From Ruminococcus sp. (GTDB lineage Bacteria > Bacillota_A > Clostridia > Oscillospirales > Ruminococcaceae), in NCBI RefSeq assembly GCF_016283395.1, contig NZ_JAEEMU010000038.1, forward strand, positions 95,814 to 159,813: DNA of 64,000 nt, read 5' to 3'. A model generated the notes under the pieces. It ran no database searches and was not told the origin of the DNA. It saw only the letters and a program-made list of their open reading frames with translations. A program made the position numbers and the translations under genes. This document shows positions 41,050-48,425 of this stretch, piece by piece (the first letter of the stretch is position 1; every line of letters starts with the position of its first letter).

Positions 41050-42087
41050 ATGTCAGTTAAAGTTGCTATTAACGGTTTCGGCCGTATCGGTCGTCTTGCA
41101 TTCAGACAGATGTTTGACGCTCCAGGTTATGAGGTAGTTGCAATCAACGACCTTACAAAGCCTTCAATGCTCGCTCAGCTTCTCAAGTATGATACAGCTC
41201 AGGGCGGTTACTGTGGTAAGATCGGTGAGAACCTTCACACAGTTTCTGCTGATGATGAAAAGGGCACAATCACTGTAGACGGCAAGACACTTACAATCTA
41301 CGCTAAGGCTAACGCTGCAGAGCTCCCATGGGGTGAGATCGGCGTTGACGTTGTTCTCGAGTGCACAGGTTTCTACTGCTCAAAGGACAAGTCACAGGCT
41401 CACATCGATGCAGGTGCTAAGAAGGTAGTTATCTCAGCTCCAGCTGGTAACGATCTTCCTACAATCGTTTACAGCGTAAACGAGAAGACTCTTACAAAGG
41501 ATGACAAGATCATTTCTGCTGCTTCATGCACAACAAACTGCCTCGCTCCTATGGCTAAGGCTCTTAACGATTATGCTCCTATCCAGAGCGGTATCATGAG
41601 CACAATCCACGCTTACACAGGCGATCAGATGATCCTTGACGGTCCTCACAGAAAGGGCGACTTCAGAAGAGCAAGAGCTGGTGCTGCAAACATCGTTCCT
41701 AACAGCACAGGTGCTGCTAAGGCAATCGGTCTTGTAATCCCAGAGCTCAACGGCAAGCTCATCGGTTCTGCTCAGAGAGTTCCTGTTCCTACAGGTTCTA
41801 CAACAATCCTCACAGCTGTTGTTAAGGGTGCTAACGTAACTAAGGAAGGCATCAACGCTGCTATGAAGGCTGCTGCTTCAGAGTCATTCGGCTACAACGA
41901 GGATCAGATCGTTTCTTCTGACGTTATCGGTATGAGATACGGCTCACTCTTCGATGCTACACAGACAATGGTTGCTGAGATCGGTGACGGCCTCTATGAG
42001 GTACAGGTTGTTTCATGGTATGACAACGAGAATTCTTACACATCACAGATGGTAAGAACAATCAAGTACTTTGCAGAGCTCGGCTAA
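41050..42087 (+). CDS. gap: glyceraldehyde-3-phosphate dehydrogenase
   Basis: The 345-residue glycolytic enzyme has [12 protein letters not shown] (NAD binding) and the catalytic SCTTNCLAP (Cys at about residue 159). [15 protein letters not shown] near the end is standard. Codon use is strongly biased towards a few codons (GCT, AAG, ATC, GTT), as in rpsA, consistent with high expression. Single gene with its own promoter and terminator. Confidence 0.98.
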   Translation: MSVKVAINGFGRIGRLAFRQMFDAPGYEVVAINDLTKPSMLAQLLKYDTAQGGYCGKIGENLHTVSADDEKGTITVDGKTLTIYAKANAAELPWGEIGVDVVLECTGFYCSKDKSQAHIDAGAKKVVISAPAGNDLPTIVYSVNEKTLTKDDKIISAASCTTNCLAPMAKALNDYAPIQSGIMSTIHAYTGDQMILDGPHRKGDFRRARAGAANIVPNSTGAAKAIGLVIPELNGKLIGSAQRVPVPTGSTTILTAVVKGANVTKEGINAAMKAAASESFGYNEDQIVSSDVIGMRYGSLFDATQTMVAEIGDGLYEVQVVSWYDNENSYTSQMVRTIKYFAELG

Positions 42088-42110
42088 TAGCTGATATATA
42101 TGCAATATTT

Positions 42111-42137
42111 AAGGGCGTTCGTATGAACGCCCTTTTT
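42111..42137 (+). terminator. terminator after gap
   Basis: GGGCGTTC / GAACGCCC with a GTAT loop, followed by TTTTT. Confidence 0.9.
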
Positions 42138-42155
42138 GTATGTCAGTATACAAAG

Positions 42156-42182
42156 AAAAGGCACTCGATTTGAGTGCCTTTT
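42156..42182 (-). terminator. terminator after the lipoprotein gene
   Basis: AAAAGGCACTC / GAGTGCCTTTT hairpin; on the minus strand it is followed by CTTTG. Works in either direction. Confidence 0.8.
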
Positions 42183-42208
42183 GCTATATAAAGCAATATG
42201 CTTATTTC

Positions 42209-43159
42209 TTATTCCTGCTCGTCTACTACTTCAAATCCATCGACAGGAAAAAATTCCTCACCAATTCGTGATACAGAATAATCAGTTTTTACCGCCTTTA
42301 AAGTCTTTTCATCAAAGTAAAAGTAATAATCTATCTGTGGATAATAATTGTATAAGTTTGGTTCTCCCGCTTTCATCCTAATATAGAAACTGTCTTTGTT
42401 TTCTTCGAAAGCATCACCATAATAATACTTTGTGCCAAAACTCCATTCATAGAATTTTCCATCTTCTTTAAGTCCAAGGTCTGTACAAAGAGTTTTTACA
42501 TCTTCATAATCCATTGGCTTTACATCCTGCGGATAAAAAATCAGCTCGCTGCTTATGTCATCAAGGTTAATAGAATTAGGGTAAAAGCCCATTTTACCTG
42601 TTTCAGTTAAATATACATCATCAATAGTTGCTTCAGCAACTTTTACTCGAGCGTTTTTTTCCGCATCAAATTTACCATAACATACAGTTAATTCAAGTCG
42701 CGGATCGTCAAATGATTTAATCCTTTTAGCGTCCGTATAAGCTCCTACGTTATCCGTTGCAAGATATTCGTCAACAGGAATTTCAGACATATCGAATTTG
42801 TCACCGTATTCCTCAATAAACTCTGCAACCGTCATATAATTTCCGCGTCTGAATACAGTATCACCTATCTGGATATAGCCTGAATTAAGAGGGGCTTTCT
42901 TTATCTCGTCTGTTGCCTCATATTTTATCTCAGCAACGGTCGTCGGCTCTGTCTCAGCTTCGGTTGCAGCTTCTTTCTCCTTTGCTGTCTCCTTGTCGAG
43001 CTTGTCAAGAGCTTCTTCAAGGTCTTTTTCTTCTATGTCCTCAGCAGATTTTGAACTTGTCTTTGTCTTCTTGTTGTCCTTGCTATCGCCGCAGGCTGTC
43101 ATTGAAACTGCACCTAAGCATACCGCAAATAAGAATGCAGCAATTCTTGTTTTTTTCAT
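42209..43159 (-). CDS. hypothetical lipoprotein
   Basis: The 316-residue protein has a lipoprotein signal peptide (lipobox SMTAC, Cys at about residue 23), then a Lys/Glu/Ser/Thr-rich linker (about 25-75) and a soluble extracytoplasmic domain with GYIQIGDTVFRRGNYMTVAEF. No enzyme motif is recognised. AAGGAAA precedes the ATG. Monocistronic. Confidence 0.7.
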   Translation of the reverse strand: MKKTRIAAFLFAVCLGAVSMTACGDSKDNKKTKTSSKSAEDIEEKDLEEALDKLDKETAKEKEAATEAETEPTTVAEIKYEATDEIKKAPLNSGYIQIGDTVFRRGNYMTVAEFIEEYGDKFDMSEIPVDEYLATDNVGAYTDAKRIKSFDDPRLELTVCYGKFDAEKNARVKVAEATIDDVYLTETGKMGFYPNSINLDDISSELIFYPQDVKPMDYEDVKTLCTDLGLKEDGKFYEWSFGTKYYYGDAFEENKDSFYIRMKAGEPNLYNYYPQIDYYFYFDEKTLKAVKTDYSVSRIGEEFFPVDGFEVVDEQE

Positions 43160-43268
43160 AATTATTTTCCTTTCAAATAAGCATACTTGTATAAGTATAA
43201 AGCTGAAATGTGATGATTTAGTGAAAGCAGCAATATTTCAGCAATAATGTACTTCCACATCAACATCA

Positions 43269-43297
43269 TTGACAATTTTTGACAAGTGATGTATAAT
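43269..43297 (+). promoter_or_regulatory. promoter of the phospholipase C-like gene
   Basis: TTGACA (43269-43274), 17-base spacer, TATAAT (43292-43297). Confidence 0.75.
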
Positions 43298-43377
43298 TTA
43301 ATAAGGTAATAACAGCGTATCAGTCTCGGGCGGACCTCTCCGTCCTAAAGATGTAATATAATATATAAGGTGATAAC

Positions 43378-44412
43378 GTGAATAATAAATGGAAAAAAGT
43401 CACTGATGAGCTCCAGAAGCTGACTAAAAAATATACCGAAAACAAAACTCAGCCGCCGTCAAATATACATGAGGATATCCTCATCAGAGCGTTAAAGCTC
43501 CTTGACGAGACTGCTCCCGAAGCAGCCGAGCTCATACGTCCGCAGCTGAAAATAATGCTCCCATATACTGTCATAGCCGACAACAACGAGGACCGCGAAA
43601 ACGGCGCAGGCAGACACTATTACTGCGCCTGCAACACAAACGGAAAGCCGCAGAAAGCTATAAGCGGCTACTATAAAAACGGCAAGGACCTTTTCGCAAA
43701 AAGTGCCCGTACAATGTTCGAGGAGGACTACACAATGGCTCTTACCATGCACCAGAACGGATTTGTAAAACAGGGTGCAGTCTATCTTGCAAGAGCTGTG
43801 CATATGATGTCGGATATGTGCTGTCTCCCCCATGCTGCAAAAATGACCTATTTCTCAAAAATGCGCAGCGTTCATATCCGCTATGAGGACCTTGCCCGTG
43901 TAATGTACCCCGAATTCGTTCCCGAGCAGCATATAACCTACAGTCATCTCCGCCGCTTTTCAATGCGCAGCAGCTTCTCAACTGCAATAAATAACAATTC
44001 CGCTGCCATATGCCGCAATGCTCAGGAGCTGTTCGTTGCTCCTGTAGATGCTATTACTGATCGTCTTTATGATACCGAGCAGGCTGTTGCAGCTCTTCTG
44101 TACCGCTTTTACCGCGATACTAAGGTGACGCCCCTGCGCGGACACTATATCGTCAACGGTATGGTCTGCCACCCGTTTTCGGATATGCCTGCCCTGAATA
44201 TCAAGGTGACTGAAAAGGGCATAACATTTGAACTTGAAGGCGTTCCCGTAAATTCTCATCTTGGCAGCATTTTCAGAGCTGCACACAGACGGAGCGGACA
44301 TTTTACACTGACTCCTTTAGGCTGCACCAACGGATATGTACTTTCCCGCAGCAGCCAAAAGCTTGTCCCCTTTGACCCACGTGACGAAAAACAGTTCTTC
44401 GCTATAATATAA
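43378..44412 (+). CDS. zinc-dependent phospholipase C-like protein, no signal peptide
   Basis: 344 residues, GTG start after AAGGTG. The central block LARAVHMMSDMCCLPHAAKMTYF with a following H-x-x-YE (residues about 145-175) resembles the zinc ligands of clostridial alpha-toxin-type phospholipase C (Hx3D, PxHAAN, HxxYE), and DRENGAGRHYYC resembles the earlier His/Asp ligand region. The N-terminus is hydrophilic, so export by Sec is not expected. This argues for a cytoplasmic or unusual role, or loss of the signal. Fold assignment by motif only. Confidence 0.6.
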   Translation: MNNKWKKVTDELQKLTKKYTENKTQPPSNIHEDILIRALKLLDETAPEAAELIRPQLKIMLPYTVIADNNEDRENGAGRHYYCACNTNGKPQKAISGYYKNGKDLFAKSARTMFEEDYTMALTMHQNGFVKQGAVYLARAVHMMSDMCCLPHAAKMTYFSKMRSVHIRYEDLARVMYPEFVPEQHITYSHLRRFSMRSSFSTAINNNSAAICRNAQELFVAPVDAITDRLYDTEQAVAALLYRFYRDTKVTPLRGHYIVNGMVCHPFSDMPALNIKVTEKGITFELEGVPVNSHLGSIFRAAHRRSGHFTLTPLGCTNGYVLSRSSQKLVPFDPRDEKQFFAII

Positions 44413-44416
44413 AGAA

Positions 44417-44438
44417 AGCAGCCGAAAGGCTGCTTTTT
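44417..44438 (+). terminator. terminator after the phospholipase C-like gene
   Basis: AGCAGCC-GAAA-GGCTGCT followed by TTTT. Confidence 0.85.
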
Positions 44439-44483
44439 CATTGCTGCTGTCTATTGCCGCAGAAAAGAAATTCAAAAAAACTG

Positions 44484-44512
44484 TTGACTATTTGCCGTTT
44501 TTAGTTTATTAT
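44484..44512 (+). promoter_or_regulatory. promoter of the lysozyme gene
   Basis: TTGACT (44484-44489), 17-base spacer, TATTAT (44507-44512). Confidence 0.6.
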
Positions 44513-44585
44513 ATATATTGTATGACTTTTGGATTCTTTGCTCGGCGTTATCGCCTTTGAGCTTTTGAGGGGAGCTGCATTTGAT

Positions 44586-45323
44586 ATGCATATCATAAAA
44601 AGAAATATCCTTTGCTCTCTGATGGGCTCATTTCTTATAACTGCTGCTGCGGCAGGAGCTTTGTTCTTCTCCACAGCTAAGGTCAACAGGGCAAAATATC
44701 CTGTATTCGGAGTTGATGTTTCAAACTATCAGGGAGATATCAACTGGCAGGAGCTTGAATCACAAAATGTATCATTCGCTTTTATAAAGGCTACCGAGGG
44801 CAGCGGTCACACCGATGAATCAGTGCGCAGAAATCTGGACAGAGCTGCTTCAACAGGCATAAGAGTTTCAGCCTATCACTTTTTCAGCTTTGACAGCGCA
44901 GGAGAGACTCAGGCTGAAAACTTCATATCGTCAGTGAGTCCTGAGGAAATAGACCTTCCGCCTGTTATCGACATAGAATACTATGCCGACAAGCGCAGCA
45001 ACAAGCCCTCAAAGGAAGAGACCGAAAAGATACTTCGTCCTCTTATTGAAAGGCTTGAGGAGTATTACGGTGTCAAGCCAATAATTTACACTACTCTCCC
45101 CGTTTATTTCCGATACATAAGAGGAAGTTTCTCGGACTATCCGCTGTGGATAAGGAATGTGAACTGCGAGCCAGACCTGCTCGACTGGAAGTTCTGGCAG
45201 TACAGTGACAAGGGCACTCTTACAGGATATGACGGTGAAGAGGAACATATCGACTTAAATGTATACAACGGCTCTGTGGAAGACTTTGAAAAGGAATTCC
45301 CAATGGCTGAAAAAAAGCAATAA
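44586..45323 (+). CDS. GH25 muramidase (lysozyme), membrane-anchored
   Basis: This protein of about 245 residues has an N-terminal membrane anchor (LCSLMGSFLITAAAAGALFF) and a GH25 catalytic domain: GVDVSNYQGDINW, FAFIKATEG and the DIEYY active-site strand with the catalytic acid, ending with FWQYSDKG and HIDLNVYNG. It cuts the MurNAc-GlcNAc bond of peptidoglycan. Start 44586 follows GGGGAG; a longer version would begin within the promoter region. A cell-wall remodelling role is likely. Confidence 0.88.
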   Translation: MHIIKRNILCSLMGSFLITAAAAGALFFSTAKVNRAKYPVFGVDVSNYQGDINWQELESQNVSFAFIKATEGSGHTDESVRRNLDRAASTGIRVSAYHFFSFDSAGETQAENFISSVSPEEIDLPPVIDIEYYADKRSNKPSKEETEKILRPLIERLEEYYGVKPIIYTTLPVYFRYIRGSFSDYPLWIRNVNCEPDLLDWKFWQYSDKGTLTGYDGEEEHIDLNVYNGSVEDFEKEFPMAEKKQ

Positions 45324-45376
45324 CATATCAATATCACGGAACGCCGAGATGGTGTTCCATACAGAAAGGCACTATC

Positions 45377-46333
45377 GTGAAACCATTTTTACTCAATGCA
45401 CCTATTAAAGATTATATCTGGGGCGGCACTAAACTGAGAGATATCTTCGGAAAGAAAAGTGATCTGGAACGTCTCGCGGAAAGCTGGGAGCTGAGCTGTC
45501 ACCCAGACGGCGAGTCTGTTGTCAGCGGCGGCGAATTCGATGGAATGAAGCTTTCTGAGCTTATTGAAAAGCACCCTGAGATACTTGGGAAGAACTGCAG
45601 AAAATTCAGCGGCTTCCCTGTACTCGTAAAGCTTATCGATGCCAAAAACGACTTATCAGTTCAAGTCCACCCCTGTGACGAATACGCTCATAAATATGAA
45701 AATGACAACGGCAAGACCGAAATGTGGTATGTTATCGACGCAGAACCTGATGCAGAGCTTGTTTACGGTTTTAAGGAGAAGATAACAAAGGAAGAGTTCC
45801 GCAAAGCAATTGAGGATAATACACTCATGGACAAGGTGAACCGTGTTCCCGTAAAGAAAGGCGATGTTTTCTTCATAGAGCCCGGTACTCTCCACGCTAT
45901 CGGAAAGGGAATACTCATTGCCGAGATACAGCAGAGCTCCAATGTTACATACCGCGTTTACGACTACGGCAGACTTGGTGCTGACGGCAAGCCGAGACAG
46001 CTCCACATCGAAAAGGCTCTCGAAGTTACAAATACCGAGCCCCTTGACCCGCACAGACCTGTCTACGGTATGGAGCTTGACGGTGTTGTTATACAGCTTC
46101 TGGCTGAATGTGATTATTTCAACGTCAACAGAGAGAGACTTATCAAGGAAGCTGAGCTTTTTGCCGATGACAGCTCGTTCTCTCATGTTCTCGTTATCGG
46201 CGGCAGCGGCGAGCTGAGCACAGATAACTGCTGCATAAGCCTTGAAATGGGTACAAGTGTTTTGGTTCCCGCAGGCACAGGAAATTACGTTATAAAAGGA
46301 AATTGTGATGTCATTATCACCACAATTCCATAA
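45377..46333 (+). CDS. manA: mannose-6-phosphate isomerase, class I
   Basis: The 318-residue zinc enzyme interconverts mannose-6-P and fructose-6-P. VKLIDAKNDLSVQVHP carries the metal His residues, FIEPGTLHAIGKG the later ligand, and EIQQSSNVTYRVYDYGR is family-typical. GTG start after AAAGG. Followed within 12 bases by a glucokinase gene; with the GH26 mannanase in the window this suits mannose use. Confidence 0.94.
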   Translation: MKPFLLNAPIKDYIWGGTKLRDIFGKKSDLERLAESWELSCHPDGESVVSGGEFDGMKLSELIEKHPEILGKNCRKFSGFPVLVKLIDAKNDLSVQVHPCDEYAHKYENDNGKTEMWYVIDAEPDAELVYGFKEKITKEEFRKAIEDNTLMDKVNRVPVKKGDVFFIEPGTLHAIGKGILIAEIQQSSNVTYRVYDYGRLGADGKPRQLHIEKALEVTNTEPLDPHRPVYGMELDGVVIQLLAECDYFNVNRERLIKEAELFADDSSFSHVLVIGGSGELSTDNCCISLEMGTSVLVPAGTGNYVIKGNCDVIITTIP

Positions 46334-46345
46334 GGAGGATATAAA

Positions 46346-47299
46346 ATGAAATATTATGTAGGAATTGACCTTGGCGGTACTAATATCGTTGCAGGTGTTG
46401 TTGATGAAAACTATAATATCATCGCAAAGGCAAGCACAAAGACAAATTGTCCGCGTCCCGAAAAGGCTATCGCTGACGATATGGCTAAAATGGCAATTGA
46501 AGCTGTAAAGAATGCAAAGCTCACTATGGATCAGATCGAATGGATCGGCGTTGGTACTCCCGGTATCGCTAACAGCGAAACAGGTATCATCGAATACTCA
46601 AACAACCTCGGCTTCAAGGATACTCCTATGGTAAAGTATATCCAGGAGTCTATCGACAAGCCTGTATTCATCGAAAATGACGCTAATGCTGCTGCATACG
46701 GCGAATTCGTAGCAGGTGCTGCAAAGGGAGCAAAGAACGCTGTATGCATCACTCTCGGAACAGGCGTTGGCGGCGGTATCATCGTTGACGGCAAGATCTA
46801 CTCAGGCTCTAACTTTGCAGGTGCTGAGATCGGTCACACCGTTATCGAAGTTGACGGTGCACAGTGCTCATGCGGCAGAAAGGGCTGCTTTGAGGCTTAT
46901 TCCTCTGCTACAGGTCTTATCCGCATGACTAAGGAAGCTATCGCAGAACATCCCGACAGCATCATGGCAAAATCAGAAAATGAAAAGGGCAAGGTAACAG
47001 CACGTACTTCATTTGACTGCATGAGAGCTGGCGACAAGTATGCTAAGGCTGTTGTCGACAAGTACATAAAGTACCTCGCAGCAGGTATCACAAATACTAT
47101 CAATATCTTCCAGCCTGATATCCTCTGCATCGGCGGCGGTGTCTGCAACGAGGGCGATCCTCTCCTCCTCCCTATGAAGGAGCTTGTTGCTAAGGAAGTT
47201 TACACTCGCAACTCACCTAAGAATACAGAGATCGTTATTGCTAAGCTGGGCAACGATGCAGGTATCATCGGTGCAGCATTCCTCGGCAAGGCAAAGTAA
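46346..47299 (+). CDS. glcK: ROK family glucokinase
   Basis: The 317-residue sugar kinase has the phosphate-binding GIDLGGTNIVAGVVD, the catalytic ENDANAAAYGEF and the zinc motif CSCGRKGCFEAYSS (CxCGxxGCxE). It phosphorylates glucose; mannose is possible given the manA partner. TAAGGAGG precedes the ATG. Confidence 0.92.
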   Translation: MKYYVGIDLGGTNIVAGVVDENYNIIAKASTKTNCPRPEKAIADDMAKMAIEAVKNAKLTMDQIEWIGVGTPGIANSETGIIEYSNNLGFKDTPMVKYIQESIDKPVFIENDANAAAYGEFVAGAAKGAKNAVCITLGTGVGGGIIVDGKIYSGSNFAGAEIGHTVIEVDGAQCSCGRKGCFEAYSSATGLIRMTKEAIAEHPDSIMAKSENEKGKVTARTSFDCMRAGDKYAKAVVDKYIKYLAAGITNTINIFQPDILCIGGGVCNEGDPLLLPMKELVAKEVYTRNSPKNTEIVIAKLGNDAGIIGAAFLGKAK

Positions 47300-47376
47300 G
47301 CCTTTAGCCATTTATAGGGGCTGCCTTTGGCAGTCCGTGCTTTACGAATAGTAGGGGCGGATACTATCCGCCCGTC
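47300..47376. repeat. dispersed intergenic repeat
   Basis: Contains GCCTTTAGCC, GGGGCTGCC-TTT-GGCAGTCC and the palindrome GGGGCGGATA-C-TATCCGCCC (47354-47375), the same family as the other GGGCGGATA spacers. Confidence 0.6.
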
Positions 47377-47412
47377 AAAAAGCCGCAGCACGTTGATGCT
47401 GCGGCTTTTTTG
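47377..47412 (+). terminator. terminator after glcK
   Basis: AGCCGCAGCA / TGCTGCGGCT with a 6-base loop, flanked by AAAA and TTTTTT. Confidence 0.9.
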
Positions 47413-47441
47413 TTGACATATGGAGCTTTTTGCGGTATAAT
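47413..47441 (+). promoter_or_regulatory. promoter upstream of the hairpin chain
   Basis: TTGACA (47413-47418), 17-base spacer, TATAAT (47436-47441), directly behind the glcK terminator. The next CDS begins about 390 bases beyond the expected start. Confidence 0.75.
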
Positions 47442-47447
47442 CTTAGT

Positions 47448-47580
47448 AAAATAAATCATAATTTACAGCGTAATAAATTGCCGAGCACATGAACGGGATT
47501 CCAAAGGGACTGTGTTCCTTTGGCAGAGTCCAGAGACAGCGGTCTCTGGTCGCTGTTCCCATTTTTTAATGAACAGCGAA
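47448..47580 (+). ncRNA. candidate small RNA or switch-like leader
   Basis: The RNA from the 47413 promoter would contain CCAAAGG/CCTTTGG, then two mutually exclusive hairpins: CCAGAGAC/GTCTCTGG (47530-47549) and ACAGCG/CGCTGT (47536-47556). The second is followed closely by TTTTTT (47562-47567). TCGCTGTTC (47550-47558) can also pair with GAACAGCGA (47571-47579). It could be a terminated RNA of about 120 nt or a leader of the next gene. Confidence 0.45.
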
Positions 47581-47614
47581 ATAATACGAAGGCGCATCGC
47601 AAAGGGTGAATTCA

Positions 47615-47812
47615 AAACCAGTCCAGTGGACTGGTTTTGAAGAGGGTGACTCCCTGCTGTGCAGGGAGATGTCCGTAGGACAGAGGGTGCCGGACCCGAT
47701 TAGGGTCGCCTTGCAAGAGAAGGCGTTCCCTTAATGGGACGACGAGGACGCCGTCCCCTACATTTCGGGCGGATAATATCCGCCCCTACAATAGGCTAAC
47801 GGCTCAAATCAA
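47615..47812. repeat. chain of short palindromes
   Basis: Successive hairpins: AAAACCAGTCC-AGT-GGACTGGTTTT, CTCCCTG-CTGTG-CAGGGAG, GTCC-GTAG-GAC, GACCCG-ATTA-GGGTC, GCCTT-GCAAGAG-AAGGC and GGGCGGATAATATCCGCCC. The CTCCCTG...CAGGGAGATGTC...GACAGAGGGT module recurs at 48355-48400. No coding potential. Confidence 0.7.
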
Positions 47813-47836
47813 AAGCAATAATCAAAGGAGCAAAAA

Positions 47837-48214
47837 ATGTATAAATATATGCGCATACAGGGCAGAGATATTTCCTATATAACGAAATATCCCAAAGGTG
47901 TATTCGGTTTGTGCTGGAACTTGATAAATAATAAGGTAATGACAGATGAAGATGAAAAGCTGTTCATTTCAATTGATGAATGGTTCAAGGAAAATCTTCC
48001 TGAACCCGAGCCCTGCAAAAATCGCGAACCAGTCATTACCTTTTTCAAGTGTGAAAGTACCGAACACATGGTAAAAAAACTCGAACCTGCCGTAAAGCTG
48101 TTAGAAAAATACAAAAAGCCTTACGATGTTGTGTATACCAACTTCATCGGCACTATTGTTTACGAAGACAACTGGCAGGTGGCTGTTTCGGTCAAAGACG
48201 GAAAAATGGTCTGA
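47837..48214 (+). CDS. hypothetical protein
   Basis: 125 residues with a good site (AAAGGAG) 6 bases before the ATG. Soluble, mixed alpha/beta; MYKYMRIQGRDISYITKYP at the start, acidic EPEPCKNREP in the middle and VVYTNFIGTIVYEDNWQVAV near the end. No family recognised. It stands alone between repeat-rich spacers with its own terminator. Confidence 0.55.
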   Translation: MYKYMRIQGRDISYITKYPKGVFGLCWNLINNKVMTDEDEKLFISIDEWFKENLPEPEPCKNREPVITFFKCESTEHMVKKLEPAVKLLEKYKKPYDVVYTNFIGTIVYEDNWQVAVSVKDGKMV

Positions 48215-48239
48215 TACATTTAGTGTATGCTGAAAAATA

Positions 48240-48278
48240 AACCCGAAAGCGTTCGGATAATGAAGCTTTCGGGTTTTG
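48240..48278 (+). terminator. terminator after the 47837 gene
   Basis: ACCCGAAAGC / GCTTTCGGGT hairpin flanked by AAATAA and TTTT. Confidence 0.8.
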
Positions 48279-48285
48279 ATGTTAT

Positions 48286-48424
48286 TTGACGGGCGGATAA
48301 TATCCGCCCCTACAAGGCTAATTGCTAAAGGCTAACGGCTTGGAACGCCGAAGGTGACTCCCTGTACTACAGGGAGATGTCAGCGTAGCTGACAGAGGGT
48401 CGCGGTGCCTGTTGGGCGGCGTTC
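48286..48424. repeat. dispersed intergenic repeat cluster
   Basis: Holds GGGCGGATAATATCCGCCC (48292-48310), GGCTAATTGCTAAAGGCTAACGGCT and a second copy of the module CTCCCTG-TACTA-CAGGGAGATGTC-AGCGTAGCT-GACAGAGGGT. The outer GGAACGCC / GGCGTTCC pair encloses the cluster. Confidence 0.65.
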
Positions 48425-48425
48425 C

